From Piscibacillus halophilus (GTDB taxonomy: Bacteria > Bacillota > Bacilli > Bacillales > Alkalibacillaceae), in the NCBI RefSeq assembly GCF_900110685.1, contig NZ_FOES01000022.1, positions 1 through 42,668 on the forward strand: a DNA stretch of 42,668 nucleotides, written 5' to 3'. The position numbers were made by a program, and so were the translations under genes. Under the pieces are notes generated by a model. It did not search any database. It was not told where the DNA came from and was given only the letters and a program-made list of their open reading frames with translations. Numbering within the stretch: the stretch's first letter is position 1; each line of letters opens with the position of its first letter. Positions 32,978-41,373 of the stretch are shown here, piece after piece.

Positions 32978-34549
32978 TTAATTAATAGTGACCGGCAAAT
33001 TTCCACGAATGACTTTACTTCCAACGATTGCCTCGACTGCTAATTGTAAGGCCGGTTGTGAGAATTCATAAGTACAAATAGTCGCTTGCGCAAAATCTAG
33101 TAATCTAACATCATACGGACTTCGTATAGCTATAGCCACTACTGGAACATCCATCTTCGCAAGTTCTTTCAATAAACCTTGTTGTGGGTGATCCAATGAT
33201 GCATTTAAAGTTCCTAGGATAATATAATCATATTCTTTTGTTTTCTCAATTAGTCCTTTGATTTGGTTGTCCCCAATAGGATTTTGTAACTCTAGTACAT
33301 CGGTTTTTTCATGTATTGACTTAAAATGTTTACCTAACGTCATCGTGGAGTAACGTTTATCTTCAACTAAAGCAGCATATTCATTCTTTGGATAAACGAC
33401 TAATACACGATCATCCTTATTTAATGGTAATGGTAATTGACCTTGGGCAAGGGTCACACCTTGTTGATAGATATCCATAGATACTTTTTGATGTTCATCA
33501 CTACCAACAAAAGATGGGACTTCTTTGTTAGATGCAATTTCAGCCCAACTTAAATAGCGATCTTTTAATTTATTAATTCTCCTAATCGAATCCTCTATAT
33601 GTTCCATTGAAATGTCATCTTCTTTGACAGCCTTAACAATCTGTTTAATCGTTTCTTCTTGGCGATCATGAAGATGGGACACCATCACTAAATCTATACC
33701 TGCTTTAACCGCTTCCACTCCACCTTTGGGGGTACCGATCCCTTTAGAGATAGCATCCATTTCCATACAGTCGGTGGTAACCACGCCTTCAAAACCAAGC
33801 TCCTCTCTCAACAAACCGGTAATCACTCGTTTAGATAAAGTGGCAGGACGGTTGAGTTCAGGTTCGATTGTTGGAAAATAAACATGTGCAGACATAACTG
33901 TATCAGCACCATGGTTAATGCATTCTTTAAAAGGAACGAGTTCTACTTGTTGTAACCGATCCATATCATGATCAATAACAGGTAAATCTAAATGAGAATC
34001 AACCTGAGTGTCTCCATGGCCAGGAAAATGTTTAATCGTCGTCATAACACCTGCATCTTGCATTCCTCGAACAGCTTCCTTTGAAAATTCCGCTACTTTT
34101 TTAGGGTCTTCTCCAAAAGATCGTACACCAATAACCGGATTCAACGGATTATTATTAACGTCAACCACAGGTGCTAGATTCCAATTAATACCTAGAGCTC
34201 TTAATTCTTTTCCGGTGATTTTCCCCGTTTCATAAGCAAGTTCGGGTTGCTGAGTCGCTCCTAACAACATAGAACCAGGCATAATCGTCGCACCTTCACC
34301 CAATCGCCGAACAGCTCCATTCTCTTGATCAATACATATTAATAATGGACGTTCATATCCTGAACGACGAGCTTCTTCTTGTAACTCACTAGTTAAATGA
34401 AGGATTTCTTGTGGTGTTCCGATATTTCGGCCAAATAAAATCACACCACCAATGTGATATTCTCGTATCATAAATTTTATTTCTTCAGAAGGCTGAATAC
34501 CTTTGAAGCCAAAAATCATCATTTGCCCGACCTTTTTGTGTAAATTCAT
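32978..34549 (-). CDS. nagZ: Beta-N-acetylglucosaminidase NagZ, cytoplasmic form
   Basis: Glycoside hydrolase family 3 enzyme of 523 residues that removes GlcNAc from GlcNAc-MurNAc compounds. Motifs: GGVILFGRN (about 34-42), CIDQENGAVRRLGEG, NLAPVVDVNNNPLNPVIGVRSF (first 20 count), KHFPGHGDTQVDSH with the acid-base pair D184-H186, and nucleophile D260 in VVTTDCMEM. The C-terminal domain (about 350-523) resembles that of the two-domain B. subtilis enzyme. The B. subtilis protein is exported; this one starts MNLHKKVGQMM, without a signal. The stop codon of the preceding gene is only 12 bases upstream, so none can be missing. ATG 34549 follows GGGGG by 7 bases. Confidence 0.95.
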   Translation of the reverse strand: MNLHKKVGQMMIFGFKGIQPSEEIKFMIREYHIGGVILFGRNIGTPQEILHLTSELQEEARRSGYERPLLICIDQENGAVRRLGEGATIMPGSMLLGATQQPELAYETGKITGKELRALGINWNLAPVVDVNNNPLNPVIGVRSFGEDPKKVAEFSKEAVRGMQDAGVMTTIKHFPGHGDTQVDSHLDLPVIDHDMDRLQQVELVPFKECINHGADTVMSAHVYFPTIEPELNRPATLSKRVITGLLREELGFEGVVTTDCMEMDAISKGIGTPKGGVEAVKAGIDLVMVSHLHDRQEETIKQIVKAVKEDDISMEHIEDSIRRINKLKDRYLSWAEIASNKEVPSFVGSDEHQKVSMDIYQQGVTLAQGQLPLPLNKDDRVLVVYPKNEYAALVEDKRYSTMTLGKHFKSIHEKTDVLELQNPIGDNQIKGLIEKTKEYDYIILGTLNASLDHPQQGLLKELAKMDVPVVAIAIRSPYDVRLLDFAQATICTYEFSQPALQLAVEAIVGSKVIRGNLPVTIN

Positions 34550-34561
34550 CACATATCCCCC

Positions 34562-35608
34562 TTAGATATTCGCTTTAATCACGTTATGCAATCTCGGACG
34601 AAGTCTTATAATTGGGTCCTTTCGACCAAAATGAACTCGATTGGTTAATAAGATAACCCTCAACTGATGTCCTGGATCAATATAAAAACTTGTTCCAGTA
34701 TACCCTGTGTGACCATATGTCTCTTTTGAAAATAAACTTCCACAAGGAGAAGCTAAATCTGTATTTAACTGCCAGCCTAAACCCCGTCCTAACGAATCAA
34801 AAGGTGTATGGTTCATTCGAGTTAAGTCTAATGATGCTTTTGACAGAAATGGTCGGCCTTGATAGATTCCATCATTCAGCAACATATCTGTGAAGTTAAT
34901 AATGTCTGACATGGTGGAATATAGACCTGCATGCCCACTAACCCCACCCATAAATTCAGTGTTATCATCATGAACGACCTCATGTTTATACTCTCCAAGT
35001 GCCTGATTGTATTCGGTAGGGGCATATCGTTCTTTTGGGAATTTTGGTAAGAAGGTTGTCTCGGTCATGTCTAATGGGGTAAAAACTTCTCTTTTCGTAA
35101 ACTCTTCAAATTTCTCACCTGTCACACGTTCCATAATTTCAAACAACAAAATATACCCCAAATCACAATAAACGACCTTTTCGCCAACGGGGTGAATTAA
35201 GTGTTCATCACAAATACGGAATAAAACTTGCTCGCGATTAAGTTTTTCTAAAAAATAAGGACGATGAGCTGGCAAACCCGACGTGTGCGTGAGCAAATGA
35301 AATAGAGTAATATCTTCTTTTCCTCTAGCACCAAACTCCGGGATAAAATAAGAAACCCGGTCGTGTAAGCGAAGAATACCTCTTTCTAGTAAAATTAGGA
35401 ACGACGGAAGTGTTGCGATAACTTTTGTTAAAGAAGCTACATCAAATACTTGGTCATACATCATAGGTGTCCGCTCAGGATAGATTGTTCGATAACCAAT
35501 CACTTCATCGACTAATGTCTCATCTTTTCTTGAAACATGAATCACAGCACCTGGAATATGTTGTTGTTCAATTTCATTCTCTAAAAATTTGAGCACTTGT
35601 TTTCTCAT
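34562..35608 (-). CDS. amiE: Serine hydrolase of the AmiE (YbbE) type, cytoplasmic form
   Basis: Beta-lactamase-fold protein of 348 residues. Catalytic elements are S59-x-x-K62 (ASLTK), Y147 in YCDLGY and HTG at 300-302. The segments LLTHTSGLPAH and GGVSGHAGLYST are typical of the enzymes encoded beside nagZ and namZ. B. subtilis AmiE (YbbE) is a secreted N-acetylmuramoyl-L-alanine amidase; from context the same activity, removing stem peptides from MurNAc, is likely here. No signal peptide: the product starts MRKQVLKFLENEIEQ and its ATG overlaps the preceding stop codon (ATGA). An esterase or D-peptidase role cannot be excluded by sequence. Confidence 0.82.
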   Translation of the reverse strand: MRKQVLKFLENEIEQQHIPGAVIHVSRKDETLVDEVIGYRTIYPERTPMMYDQVFDVASLTKVIATLPSFLILLERGILRLHDRVSYFIPEFGARGKEDITLFHLLTHTSGLPAHRPYFLEKLNREQVLFRICDEHLIHPVGEKVVYCDLGYILLFEIMERVTGEKFEEFTKREVFTPLDMTETTFLPKFPKERYAPTEYNQALGEYKHEVVHDDNTEFMGGVSGHAGLYSTMSDIINFTDMLLNDGIYQGRPFLSKASLDLTRMNHTPFDSLGRGLGWQLNTDLASPCGSLFSKETYGHTGYTGTSFYIDPGHQLRVILLTNRVHFGRKDPIIRLRPRLHNVIKANI

Positions 35609-36576
35609 TCATCTTCTCCTTTATTTAATTTTTTGAAGTACGTTCGATACTTCTTAAATTCTTCAAAACCTACTTTTTGATAAAACTCTATTAAACCAGT
35701 CCAATCTATGATAATATGTTTCGCTTCACGTGCACGTAATGTATTGATCGCAACTTTTACAATATCTAAACCTAAACCAGTACCTCTAACATTCGAGGAG
35801 ACTCCTAATGGACCAATGCCTCCAACTCTTTCATCGTATAATTCCGACCAATTGACATTGCAACCAATCATAGGTGTATCTTGATCGTTCATTCTGCAGA
35901 AACCTTGTATTTCATCATTCACTTTTAAAATAATAAAATCCCTTCCTGTTCCACCTAATTCAAAGTACTTATATGCTTCATATTCCCATCGGCCAGGAAA
36001 GTTTTGATGAATAAAAGATATAAGATTTTCTTTTTCACTTGCATTTAATAACTCAAATTGAGCATTTGCATTTTTAAGGGATTCGAATGGTTCATCATCT
36101 CTGAAACTTCTAATCATGTCGGTATCAACATAAGGTCCTTGTTGAAACCCTCTTTTTTTAAACCATTGTTGCGTATATGTATCCTCTAATGGTATCCCCG
36201 GAAAGTAATGCCATGGATCACGTCCTAAACGTATTAAGTTTTTCCCTTCTTCATCTAATGCTTTAATGCATTGGTTGAGTAACTTAGTACCAAGCCCTTG
36301 CTCTCGATAACTTTTATCAACTAAAAGTACTTGAATATTGGCCGTATCTTCATTAAATCCCACGTTAATATCTTCTTGATAATATTTACCAACAATAAAT
36401 CCGATTACTTTTTCTTTATCTTTAACAACTAGTGAGGCATTACAAGCTACATTTTGATCCGCCAAACTATTTTGATAGAATAGTTCATCTGGCATTGGGA
36501 ATCTTTCACCAATGTTCTCATTCCAACAGGACACAACACCTTGAAGATCATGACGACTCATTCGTTGAACCTTCAA
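35605..36576 (-). CDS. Tandem GNAT acetyltransferase (GlmA-like)
   Basis: Two GNAT domains in one chain, about 323 residues. The N-terminal domain carries VDKSYREQGLGTKLLNQ and the C-terminal domain VSSNVRGTGLGLDIVKVA, both acetyl-CoA loop A motifs. From memory, Clostridium acetobutylicum GlmA, a glucosamine/glucosaminide N-acetyltransferase encoded with nagZ and murK, has a similar plan. Here the gene also lies between a MurK-like kinase and amiE-nagZ. It may re-acetylate GlcN residues of deacetylated peptidoglycan so that NagZ can act. The start is uncertain: TTG 36576 has AAGAAGGG upstream, ATG 36561 has GAAGG; both overlap the kinase gene. A paralogue lies at 40174-41139. Confidence 0.82.
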   Translation of the reverse strand: MKVQRMSRHDLQGVVSCWNENIGERFPMPDELFYQNSLADQNVACNASLVVKDKEKVIGFIVGKYYQEDINVGFNEDTANIQVLLVDKSYREQGLGTKLLNQCIKALDEEGKNLIRLGRDPWHYFPGIPLEDTYTQQWFKKRGFQQGPYVDTDMIRSFRDDEPFESLKNANAQFELLNASEKENLISFIHQNFPGRWEYEAYKYFELGGTGRDFIILKVNDEIQGFCRMNDQDTPMIGCNVNWSELYDERVGGIGPLGVSSNVRGTGLGLDIVKVAINTLRAREAKHIIIDWTGLIEFYQKVGFEEFKKYRTYFKKLNKGEDE

Positions 36577-37543
36577 ATAAACACAACCCTTCTTTAAAGT
36601 TCTGTTCAAATTCAGAATCTATTAATTGTCCAATTTCTTTTAAGGCCGCAATGACTGCACCAGCAACAGGTTCTAGACGGACTTTCTGAATAGGTATGGA
36701 ACGATTGATCTTTTTTTGAATTAACGGAATAAAAACATCACTTCGGTTGAATAATCCACCGGCTAAAGAAATTAAGGAAGGTAATTCATCTTGAAAAGCA
36801 CGTTTAAGAAGTGTATTAATGTTTTTGATGTATTGTTCAGAAGCCTCCAAAATGATTTTTCCAGCTACAAAATCTCCTGAATCATAAGCTTCAAATACTA
36901 ATTGGCTGATAGAGGCAATTAGTTCCCTAGGTTTTTCATGAGCATAAATAGTCGGTATTAAATCGGGAACGGCTCGTACTTGAAAATGATTGAGTAAAAT
37001 ATGTTCCAAAATAGTTTGTGAACCTCGACCATCATAAGCTTGAAATACATAACTTAGAGCTTGTTTTCCTAAGTCATACCCACTTGCTTGATCATCGAAT
37101 AAATAACCCCAACCTCCGACACGATGAAATTCACCTAGACTGTTTAACCCATAGGTTATAGTCCCAGTCCCTGCAATTTGAACAATACCAGGTTCCCCCA
37201 ATGTTCCTGCAAATAAGGCATTAATGCCATCATTATATAGCTTATATTCAAATTTATAAGCTTGAACAATTTCTGTAAAAATGTCATGTAGCTGATTTTT
37301 TGATGACGCTTCTCCAACCCCAGCCATTCCTGCAAAACAAAAATCAACCTGTTCAAACTCATCAGGATGTACGTCTTGTAGACAATTAAATAAACTTTGA
37401 ATATTTTTCTTCAATTGACTGTGAGAAACTGAATTAGGGTTAGTTGCTCCACTTGTAGCTACCGCGTAAATATGTCCTTTTTGATCAGCCATAACAGCCT
37501 TCGTTTTAGTTCCACCACCATCTATTCCAATCACCAGACTCAT
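36548..37543 (-). CDS. BadF/BadG-type N-acetylglucosamine/MurNAc kinase (MurK-like)
   Basis: Sugar kinase of the BadF/BadG/BcrA/BcrD ATPase family (ASKHA fold), 331 residues. Phosphate 1 motif IGIDGGGTKTKAVMAD at the N-terminus, GMAGVGEAS, NDGINALFAG with the likely catalytic Asp, GTGTITYG, and GGWGYLFDDQASGYDLGKQA (adenosine/sugar region). Human NagK and C. acetobutylicum MurK belong here; MurK phosphorylates both GlcNAc and MurNAc. ATG 37543 has GGAG 8 bases upstream. First gene of kinase-GNAT-amiE-nagZ, with overlaps at each of the first two junctions. It would phosphorylate GlcNAc released by NagZ and MurNAc released by NamZ. Confidence 0.88.
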   Translation of the reverse strand: MSLVIGIDGGGTKTKAVMADQKGHIYAVATSGATNPNSVSHSQLKKNIQSLFNCLQDVHPDEFEQVDFCFAGMAGVGEASSKNQLHDIFTEIVQAYKFEYKLYNDGINALFAGTLGEPGIVQIAGTGTITYGLNSLGEFHRVGGWGYLFDDQASGYDLGKQALSYVFQAYDGRGSQTILEHILLNHFQVRAVPDLIPTIYAHEKPRELIASISQLVFEAYDSGDFVAGKIILEASEQYIKNINTLLKRAFQDELPSLISLAGGLFNRSDVFIPLIQKKINRSIPIQKVRLEPVAGAVIAALKEIGQLIDSEFEQNFKEGLCLFEGSTNESS

Positions 37544-37576
37544 GTTAATCACTCCATGTAAAAGATATTAGTTTTC

Positions 37577-37582
37577 ATTATA
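37577..37582 (-). promoter_or_regulatory. Candidate -10 box of the kinase-nagZ operon
   Basis: TATAAT on the minus strand, 34 bases before the start codon; no convincing -35. The AT-rich gap up to 37754 also contains AAAATATT and ATATATC near 37643-37661, which may be a degenerate copy of the shared operator, but the N12 spacing is not kept. Confidence 0.3.
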
Positions 37583-37754
37583 AAGTTCTTCTTATGAAAG
37601 ACTATCTTATTTTAGTTCTACCTATTTGGAAAACTTTGCAAATATATCATTCTAAAATATTATTTTATTATTAATCTATATTATTTAAAAGGAATTTTCA
37701 AATTATTCTCGAATATTGTCAAAGAATAAAATCTTTTCGAAAGGATGTAGATTG

Positions 37755-39317
37755 ATGAAAGCCTTACTTAAAAGTATGATTTTCCTATCAATTGTAAGCG
37801 CTTTATTAACAATTAGTTTGTTGACCGTATCAGCTGATCAACAAGAAACAAACATCCGAATTGGTGTAGTCCCTACTTCAGAATCTATTAATGTTGGAAG
37901 TGAAGGAGATTTCACCGTTTATAACAAAGAAACAGGTGAAGTGTTGTTCACAGGAACTAATTCATCTGTCGAAGCAACATTAGTATCCACCGGAGAAGTC
38001 CAAACAAATTATAGACTACAAACCGCTTGGACTACTTCAGAAACAGCCAAAAATGAGTGGGTAGAACTTGCTGAAAGCGAAGGATATGCTACTTATACCG
38101 AAGAATATAATGGCGGTTGGAGACTTTACATCGGCGAATTTTCTGTTGATGCCCCTTGGGGTGAACGAGATGCCTTTCGTACCGAAGTCATTGAGAAAGG
38201 ATTAGCAGGAAGTGATTCCTTTTGGAAGATTGTAACCATTAATGAAGGAGCATCTGCCATCCAACTCGACTACAATGGAGAAACTGTAACTACTGAAGAC
38301 CATGTTGTTTTAGAATCAGATCAAGGAATCGTTTCTATTGATGGCGAACGTTACCGTGGAGTTGCTGAAATTGGTTTTAACTCTAGTAATACTCTCGCGG
38401 GGATTAATGAGTTACCGATTGAAGAGTATTTAAAAGGTGTTGTCCCTCATGAACTCCCTCCTGTTCCATATGGGGAAATGGAAGCTCAAAAATCACAAGC
38501 TGTAGCAGCTCGCACCTATAGTTTCGCAAACCTAGGAAAACGTAGTTCGGACGGCTATGATTTACTTCCGACTACTTCAGATCAAGTATACGGTGGTTAC
38601 GATGCTGAGCATCCGATATCTTCTCAGGCTGTTGACGAGACAAAGGGTGTCGTCGCTACTCATGATGGTGAATTAATTACGGCAGTCTATCACTCTACTA
38701 GTGGTGGTCATACAGCTAATAACGAAGATGTTTGGAATTCTGATCCCGTCCCCTACCTAAGAGGTGTACCGGATTCTCAAAGAGGAAAAGCGTTTGAGCA
38801 TGTTCCTACTTTAGAAGTTTTTAAGAATTCCGCAAACCCGACTTCATTAAGAGCATCTAAAAACGGTGACTTTGAATCTGATTGGTCAAGATACCATCGC
38901 TGGAATTTCGAGTGGTCACCAGAAGAAATCTCTCAAGTATTAAGCGGATATTATGACACTGACGTAGGTGAAGTCTATGAAATTAATGTTCTAGAACGCT
39001 CTAGCTCTGGTAGAGTATACGAAATAGAATATGTAACTGAGAACGGTACTTTTTATGAATATAAAGACCGAATTCGTTGGTCATTACCATATATAAATGC
39101 GGACGGTAACGAAAGTGTTTTATTAAGCACTTTATTCTTTATCGAACCTGTAGAATACGATGATGGTTCAGTTGGATTTAAAGCCTACGGCGGTGGCTGG
39201 GGCCACGGGGTAGGTTTAGCACAAACGGGTGCAGTTGGAATGGCTGAGAAAGGAAAGAATTATGAAGAAATTCTAAAACACTATTACCAAGGTATTGATC
39301 TAGAAACACTTTACTAG
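37755..39317 (+). CDS. Secreted SpoIID/LytB-domain protein (putative lytic transglycosylase)
   Basis: Exported protein of 520 residues. Signal peptide about 1-27 (MKALLKSMIF, ending TVSA before DQQ). Residues about 30-205 form an extracytoplasmic region of unknown fold. The SpoIID domain follows: GINELPIEEYLKGVVPHELP with candidate catalytic E233, EAQKSQAVAARTY, YHSTSGGHT and, near the C-terminus, GGGWGHGVGLAQTGAVGMA. B. subtilis SpoIID is a lytic transglycosylase that yields 1,6-anhydro-MurNAc ends; LytB-type relatives modify amidases. ATG 37755 lies 10 bases after AAAGG; a longer in-frame ATG at 37716 would spoil the signal peptide. Divergent from the recycling operon, so it may supply its substrates. 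It could instead be a sporulation paralogue. Confidence 0.85.
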   Translation: MKALLKSMIFLSIVSALLTISLLTVSADQQETNIRIGVVPTSESINVGSEGDFTVYNKETGEVLFTGTNSSVEATLVSTGEVQTNYRLQTAWTTSETAKNEWVELAESEGYATYTEEYNGGWRLYIGEFSVDAPWGERDAFRTEVIEKGLAGSDSFWKIVTINEGASAIQLDYNGETVTTEDHVVLESDQGIVSIDGERYRGVAEIGFNSSNTLAGINELPIEEYLKGVVPHELPPVPYGEMEAQKSQAVAARTYSFANLGKRSSDGYDLLPTTSDQVYGGYDAEHPISSQAVDETKGVVATHDGELITAVYHSTSGGHTANNEDVWNSDPVPYLRGVPDSQRGKAFEHVPTLEVFKNSANPTSLRASKNGDFESDWSRYHRWNFEWSPEEISQVLSGYYDTDVGEVYEINVLERSSSGRVYEIEYVTENGTFYEYKDRIRWSLPYINADGNESVLLSTLFFIEPVEYDDGSVGFKAYGGGWGHGVGLAQTGAVGMAEKGKNYEEILKHYYQGIDLETLY

Positions 39318-39389
39318 GTAGTGGCCCAACGCCGACACTAGCAGTCTAGAACGTCGTGGGAGTAGCAGGAATCTCGTGACCCTATAAGC

Positions 39390-39440
39390 AAACCCGAATT
39401 ATAAATGAACATTAGGTCATTTGTAATTCGGGTTTCTTTT
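39390..39440 (+). terminator. Terminator between the SpoIID-like and LmbE-like genes
   Basis: AAACCCGAATTA-T-AAATGA pairs with TCATTT-G-TAATTCGGGTTT, followed by CTTTT. It serves converging genes. The GC-richer stretch before it (39318-39380) is unlike its surroundings and may be a fragment of a dispersed repeat. Confidence 0.85.
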
Positions 39441-39464
39441 AATGGATTTTTTTGGTTTGAGTCT

Positions 39465-40181
39465 TTAAATTGGAAACTTTGGTAATTCTGGTCCTTTTAT
39501 AACATTCATACCTGTCGGATATTTTAACGTTTGTGCATATTTAACCCTTGCCAAACAACCACGCGTCGTCCCTAAAGCTCGGTAATAATCATAGTATCTA
39601 AACGAAGATGAATTCATGATAAACCAATACTTAGATAATGCTTCTAAATAAATATCGAATTCCTCAGAAACATCAATGTATAGATCTGGTTCATATCCGT
39701 GCATATCTTCCCAATTTTCACTATGATACATCGCCTTCATACCATGAGGTTCTAGTCCATTTATTTCAAACCCTGGTAACGCAGCTTTCAGCCATGCTGC
39801 TTCAACGATTTGAGGACAAGCTTCATGATCTGGATGCATAGAATGCACCCAATGTGTTAATGCAAAATCAGGCTTTAATTCCCTAATAATTTTAGCTACA
39901 TGGGTAATGGTTTCATCATTAGCCTTTAATTCAGCATCCTTATAATCTAATGTGATCGTCTCAACTCCTAATATTTTCGCCGCCTCTTTTGATTCTTTAA
40001 TCTTTTGCTGGCGATAAGTTTCCACCCCCATATCGGGTGGAGTTCCTTTTTCACCTGCTGTCATATGTAGAAATGTCACTCGATGTCCAGCTTTAGCATA
40101 TTTGTGAGCAATGGCTCCCACTTGAAGTTCTAAATCACCACAATGTGCACCAACGGCAAGTATATGATAAGAATCAGTCAT
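39465..40181 (-). CDS. PIG-L/LmbE-family hydrolase with altered metal motif
   Basis: Protein of 238 residues with the LmbE fold of Zn-dependent N-deacetylases acting on GlcNAc-like groups. The first motif reads GAHCGDLE instead of the usual AHPDDE: the metal His and the second Asp remain, but the first Asp, taken as general base in characterised members, is Gly. The second metal motif HPDH is intact (THWVHSMHPDHEACPQIV). SD AAGGAG precedes ATG, which overlaps the stop of the acetyltransferase gene by 8 bases. A deacetylase partnered with an acetyltransferase suggests amino-sugar chemistry linked to the neighbouring salvage genes. The changed motif leaves the activity open. Confidence 0.82.
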   Translation of the reverse strand: MTDSYHILAVGAHCGDLELQVGAIAHKYAKAGHRVTFLHMTAGEKGTPPDMGVETYRQQKIKESKEAAKILGVETITLDYKDAELKANDETITHVAKIIRELKPDFALTHWVHSMHPDHEACPQIVEAAWLKAALPGFEINGLEPHGMKAMYHSENWEDMHGYEPDLYIDVSEEFDIYLEALSKYWFIMNSSSFRYYDYYRALGTTRGCLARVKYAQTLKYPTGMNVIKGPELPKFPI

Positions 40182-41139
40182 TCTTTTGCAACTCCTTTTT
40201 CATGACATCAAACCGACGAGTCACTTCAAATCCAGTTTTTAAATATAAATAACCTGCTGCTGTTTTTTCACCTGTCCATAAAAACCAAGCATTATGGCAT
40301 CCCTCTGACTTCATTTGGTTAAGACATAGGTTAAGAATGATTTTCCCTAACCCCTTCCCCCTCTCATTAGGGTCGACTCCAAAGGGGCCAAATCGTTCCT
40401 TCATTCCTTCATAAGCTCCATATAAACCAAAACCAACCATATCCCCATCTGGATTACGAGTAATAAAGATTTGATTCATTGGCATACCATGAATCAAACC
40501 TTCTCGAATAGCACGTCCCCAATCCGGATTAAATTCTTCATTAGCAAACTGGATTAACTCAAACAAATCACCGTCTTGTGCCCTTCGAATAACATAACCT
40601 TCTTGTTGTCTTTGTTGGATGAGTGCATCAATTGATGAATCAACATTGTAATCTAATAATGAATAATCCATTGCAGCTGCTGTATATTGTTTTTCAAATC
40701 CTTGATTTATTAGAAGCTTATGTCCTTTAGGGTATTGTTCTGTATCAATTCCTGGCAGTATGTAATTCGGAGCATATGCTGAGAAGAATATTTGTTGACG
40801 TTGATGTTTTATGAAGAAATCTTCTAGACGATTCAAAAGTTGTTGCCCAATCCCTTGAGATTCATAATCCGAATCGACAAAGAAAAAAGAGATCCAACCA
40901 TTGTTTGGTTCTAAATCGTCTTGATAAAGTGGTAATTGACGAATGACCCCATATGTGACTCCGACTAGTTTTTCCCGATCAAATGCTAAAATCATTCCAT
41001 TTGGATTAAAATTTGCATCTAATAATACTAAATGTCGAAAACGTTCCTGAGATATTGGATCTGCTAAAAGTGTCTTGTTCCATAGTTTTACTATCTGAGA
41101 TTCATCACCCGATTGGTATTTACGATAAGTAATGTTCAC
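40174..41139 (-). CDS. Second tandem GNAT acetyltransferase
   Basis: About 322 residues with two GNAT domains, a distant paralogue of the protein at 35605-36576. Acetyl-CoA loops are VDSDYESQGIGQQLLNRLE in the first half and VDPNERGKGLGKIILNLC in the second. The end, YLKTGFEVTRRFDVMKKEL, is a typical GNAT C-terminus. I prefer GTG 41139, with GGGGTGA 7 bases upstream; an ATG at 41184 in frame lacks one and sits at the promoter. Two-gene operon with the LmbE-like hydrolase, overlapping by 8 bases. Substrate unknown; an amino sugar is the best guess. Confidence 0.8.
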   Translation of the reverse strand: MNITYRKYQSGDESQIVKLWNKTLLADPISQERFRHLVLLDANFNPNGMILAFDREKLVGVTYGVIRQLPLYQDDLEPNNGWISFFFVDSDYESQGIGQQLLNRLEDFFIKHQRQQIFFSAYAPNYILPGIDTEQYPKGHKLLINQGFEKQYTAAAMDYSLLDYNVDSSIDALIQQRQQEGYVIRRAQDGDLFELIQFANEEFNPDWGRAIREGLIHGMPMNQIFITRNPDGDMVGFGLYGAYEGMKERFGPFGVDPNERGKGLGKIILNLCLNQMKSEGCHNAWFLWTGEKTAAGYLYLKTGFEVTRRFDVMKKELQKND

Positions 41140-41282
41140 TTTCTCACCCCATAATCGAATTTTTATTTTAATTCCATTATACATTTATTGAAATATTGTT
41201 ACAATTCAGTTTTTTGTAATCTTATACTTGCACAAATTCACCCTTTATTAAAACACCGTTCGTTGAGTGTTATACTCAACAA

Positions 41283-41318
41283 ATTAAAACCCTAAGGCTT
41301 ACACCTTAGGGTTTTAAT
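41283..41318 (-). terminator. Bidirectional terminator downstream of proC
   Basis: ATTAAAACCCTAAGG pairs perfectly with CCTTAGGGTTTTAAT around six bases. Smaller inverted repeats flank it: GTTGAGT/ACTCAAC (41262-41280) and AGCGAA/TTCGCT (41323-41337). The first lies upstream of the GNAT-LmbE operon and might be an operator. Confidence 0.85.
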
Positions 41319-41373
41319 ATTCTAGCGAAAGATTCGCTCAATTTGGCGAGACTTACATTTAAAATAGTAGGAA

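Noticed and set aside
36548-36609. Long overlap between the kinase and the first GNAT gene as a fusion or frameshift
   Set aside because: Both products are complete for their families. Later starts for the GNAT protein (TTG 36576, ATG 36561) reduce the overlap and have ribosome binding sites.
37640-37680. Third copy of the shared MurR operator before the kinase-nagZ operon
   Set aside because: ATATATC and AAAATATT are present, but the order and the 12-base spacing of the other two copies are not kept; in such AT-rich DNA this can be chance.
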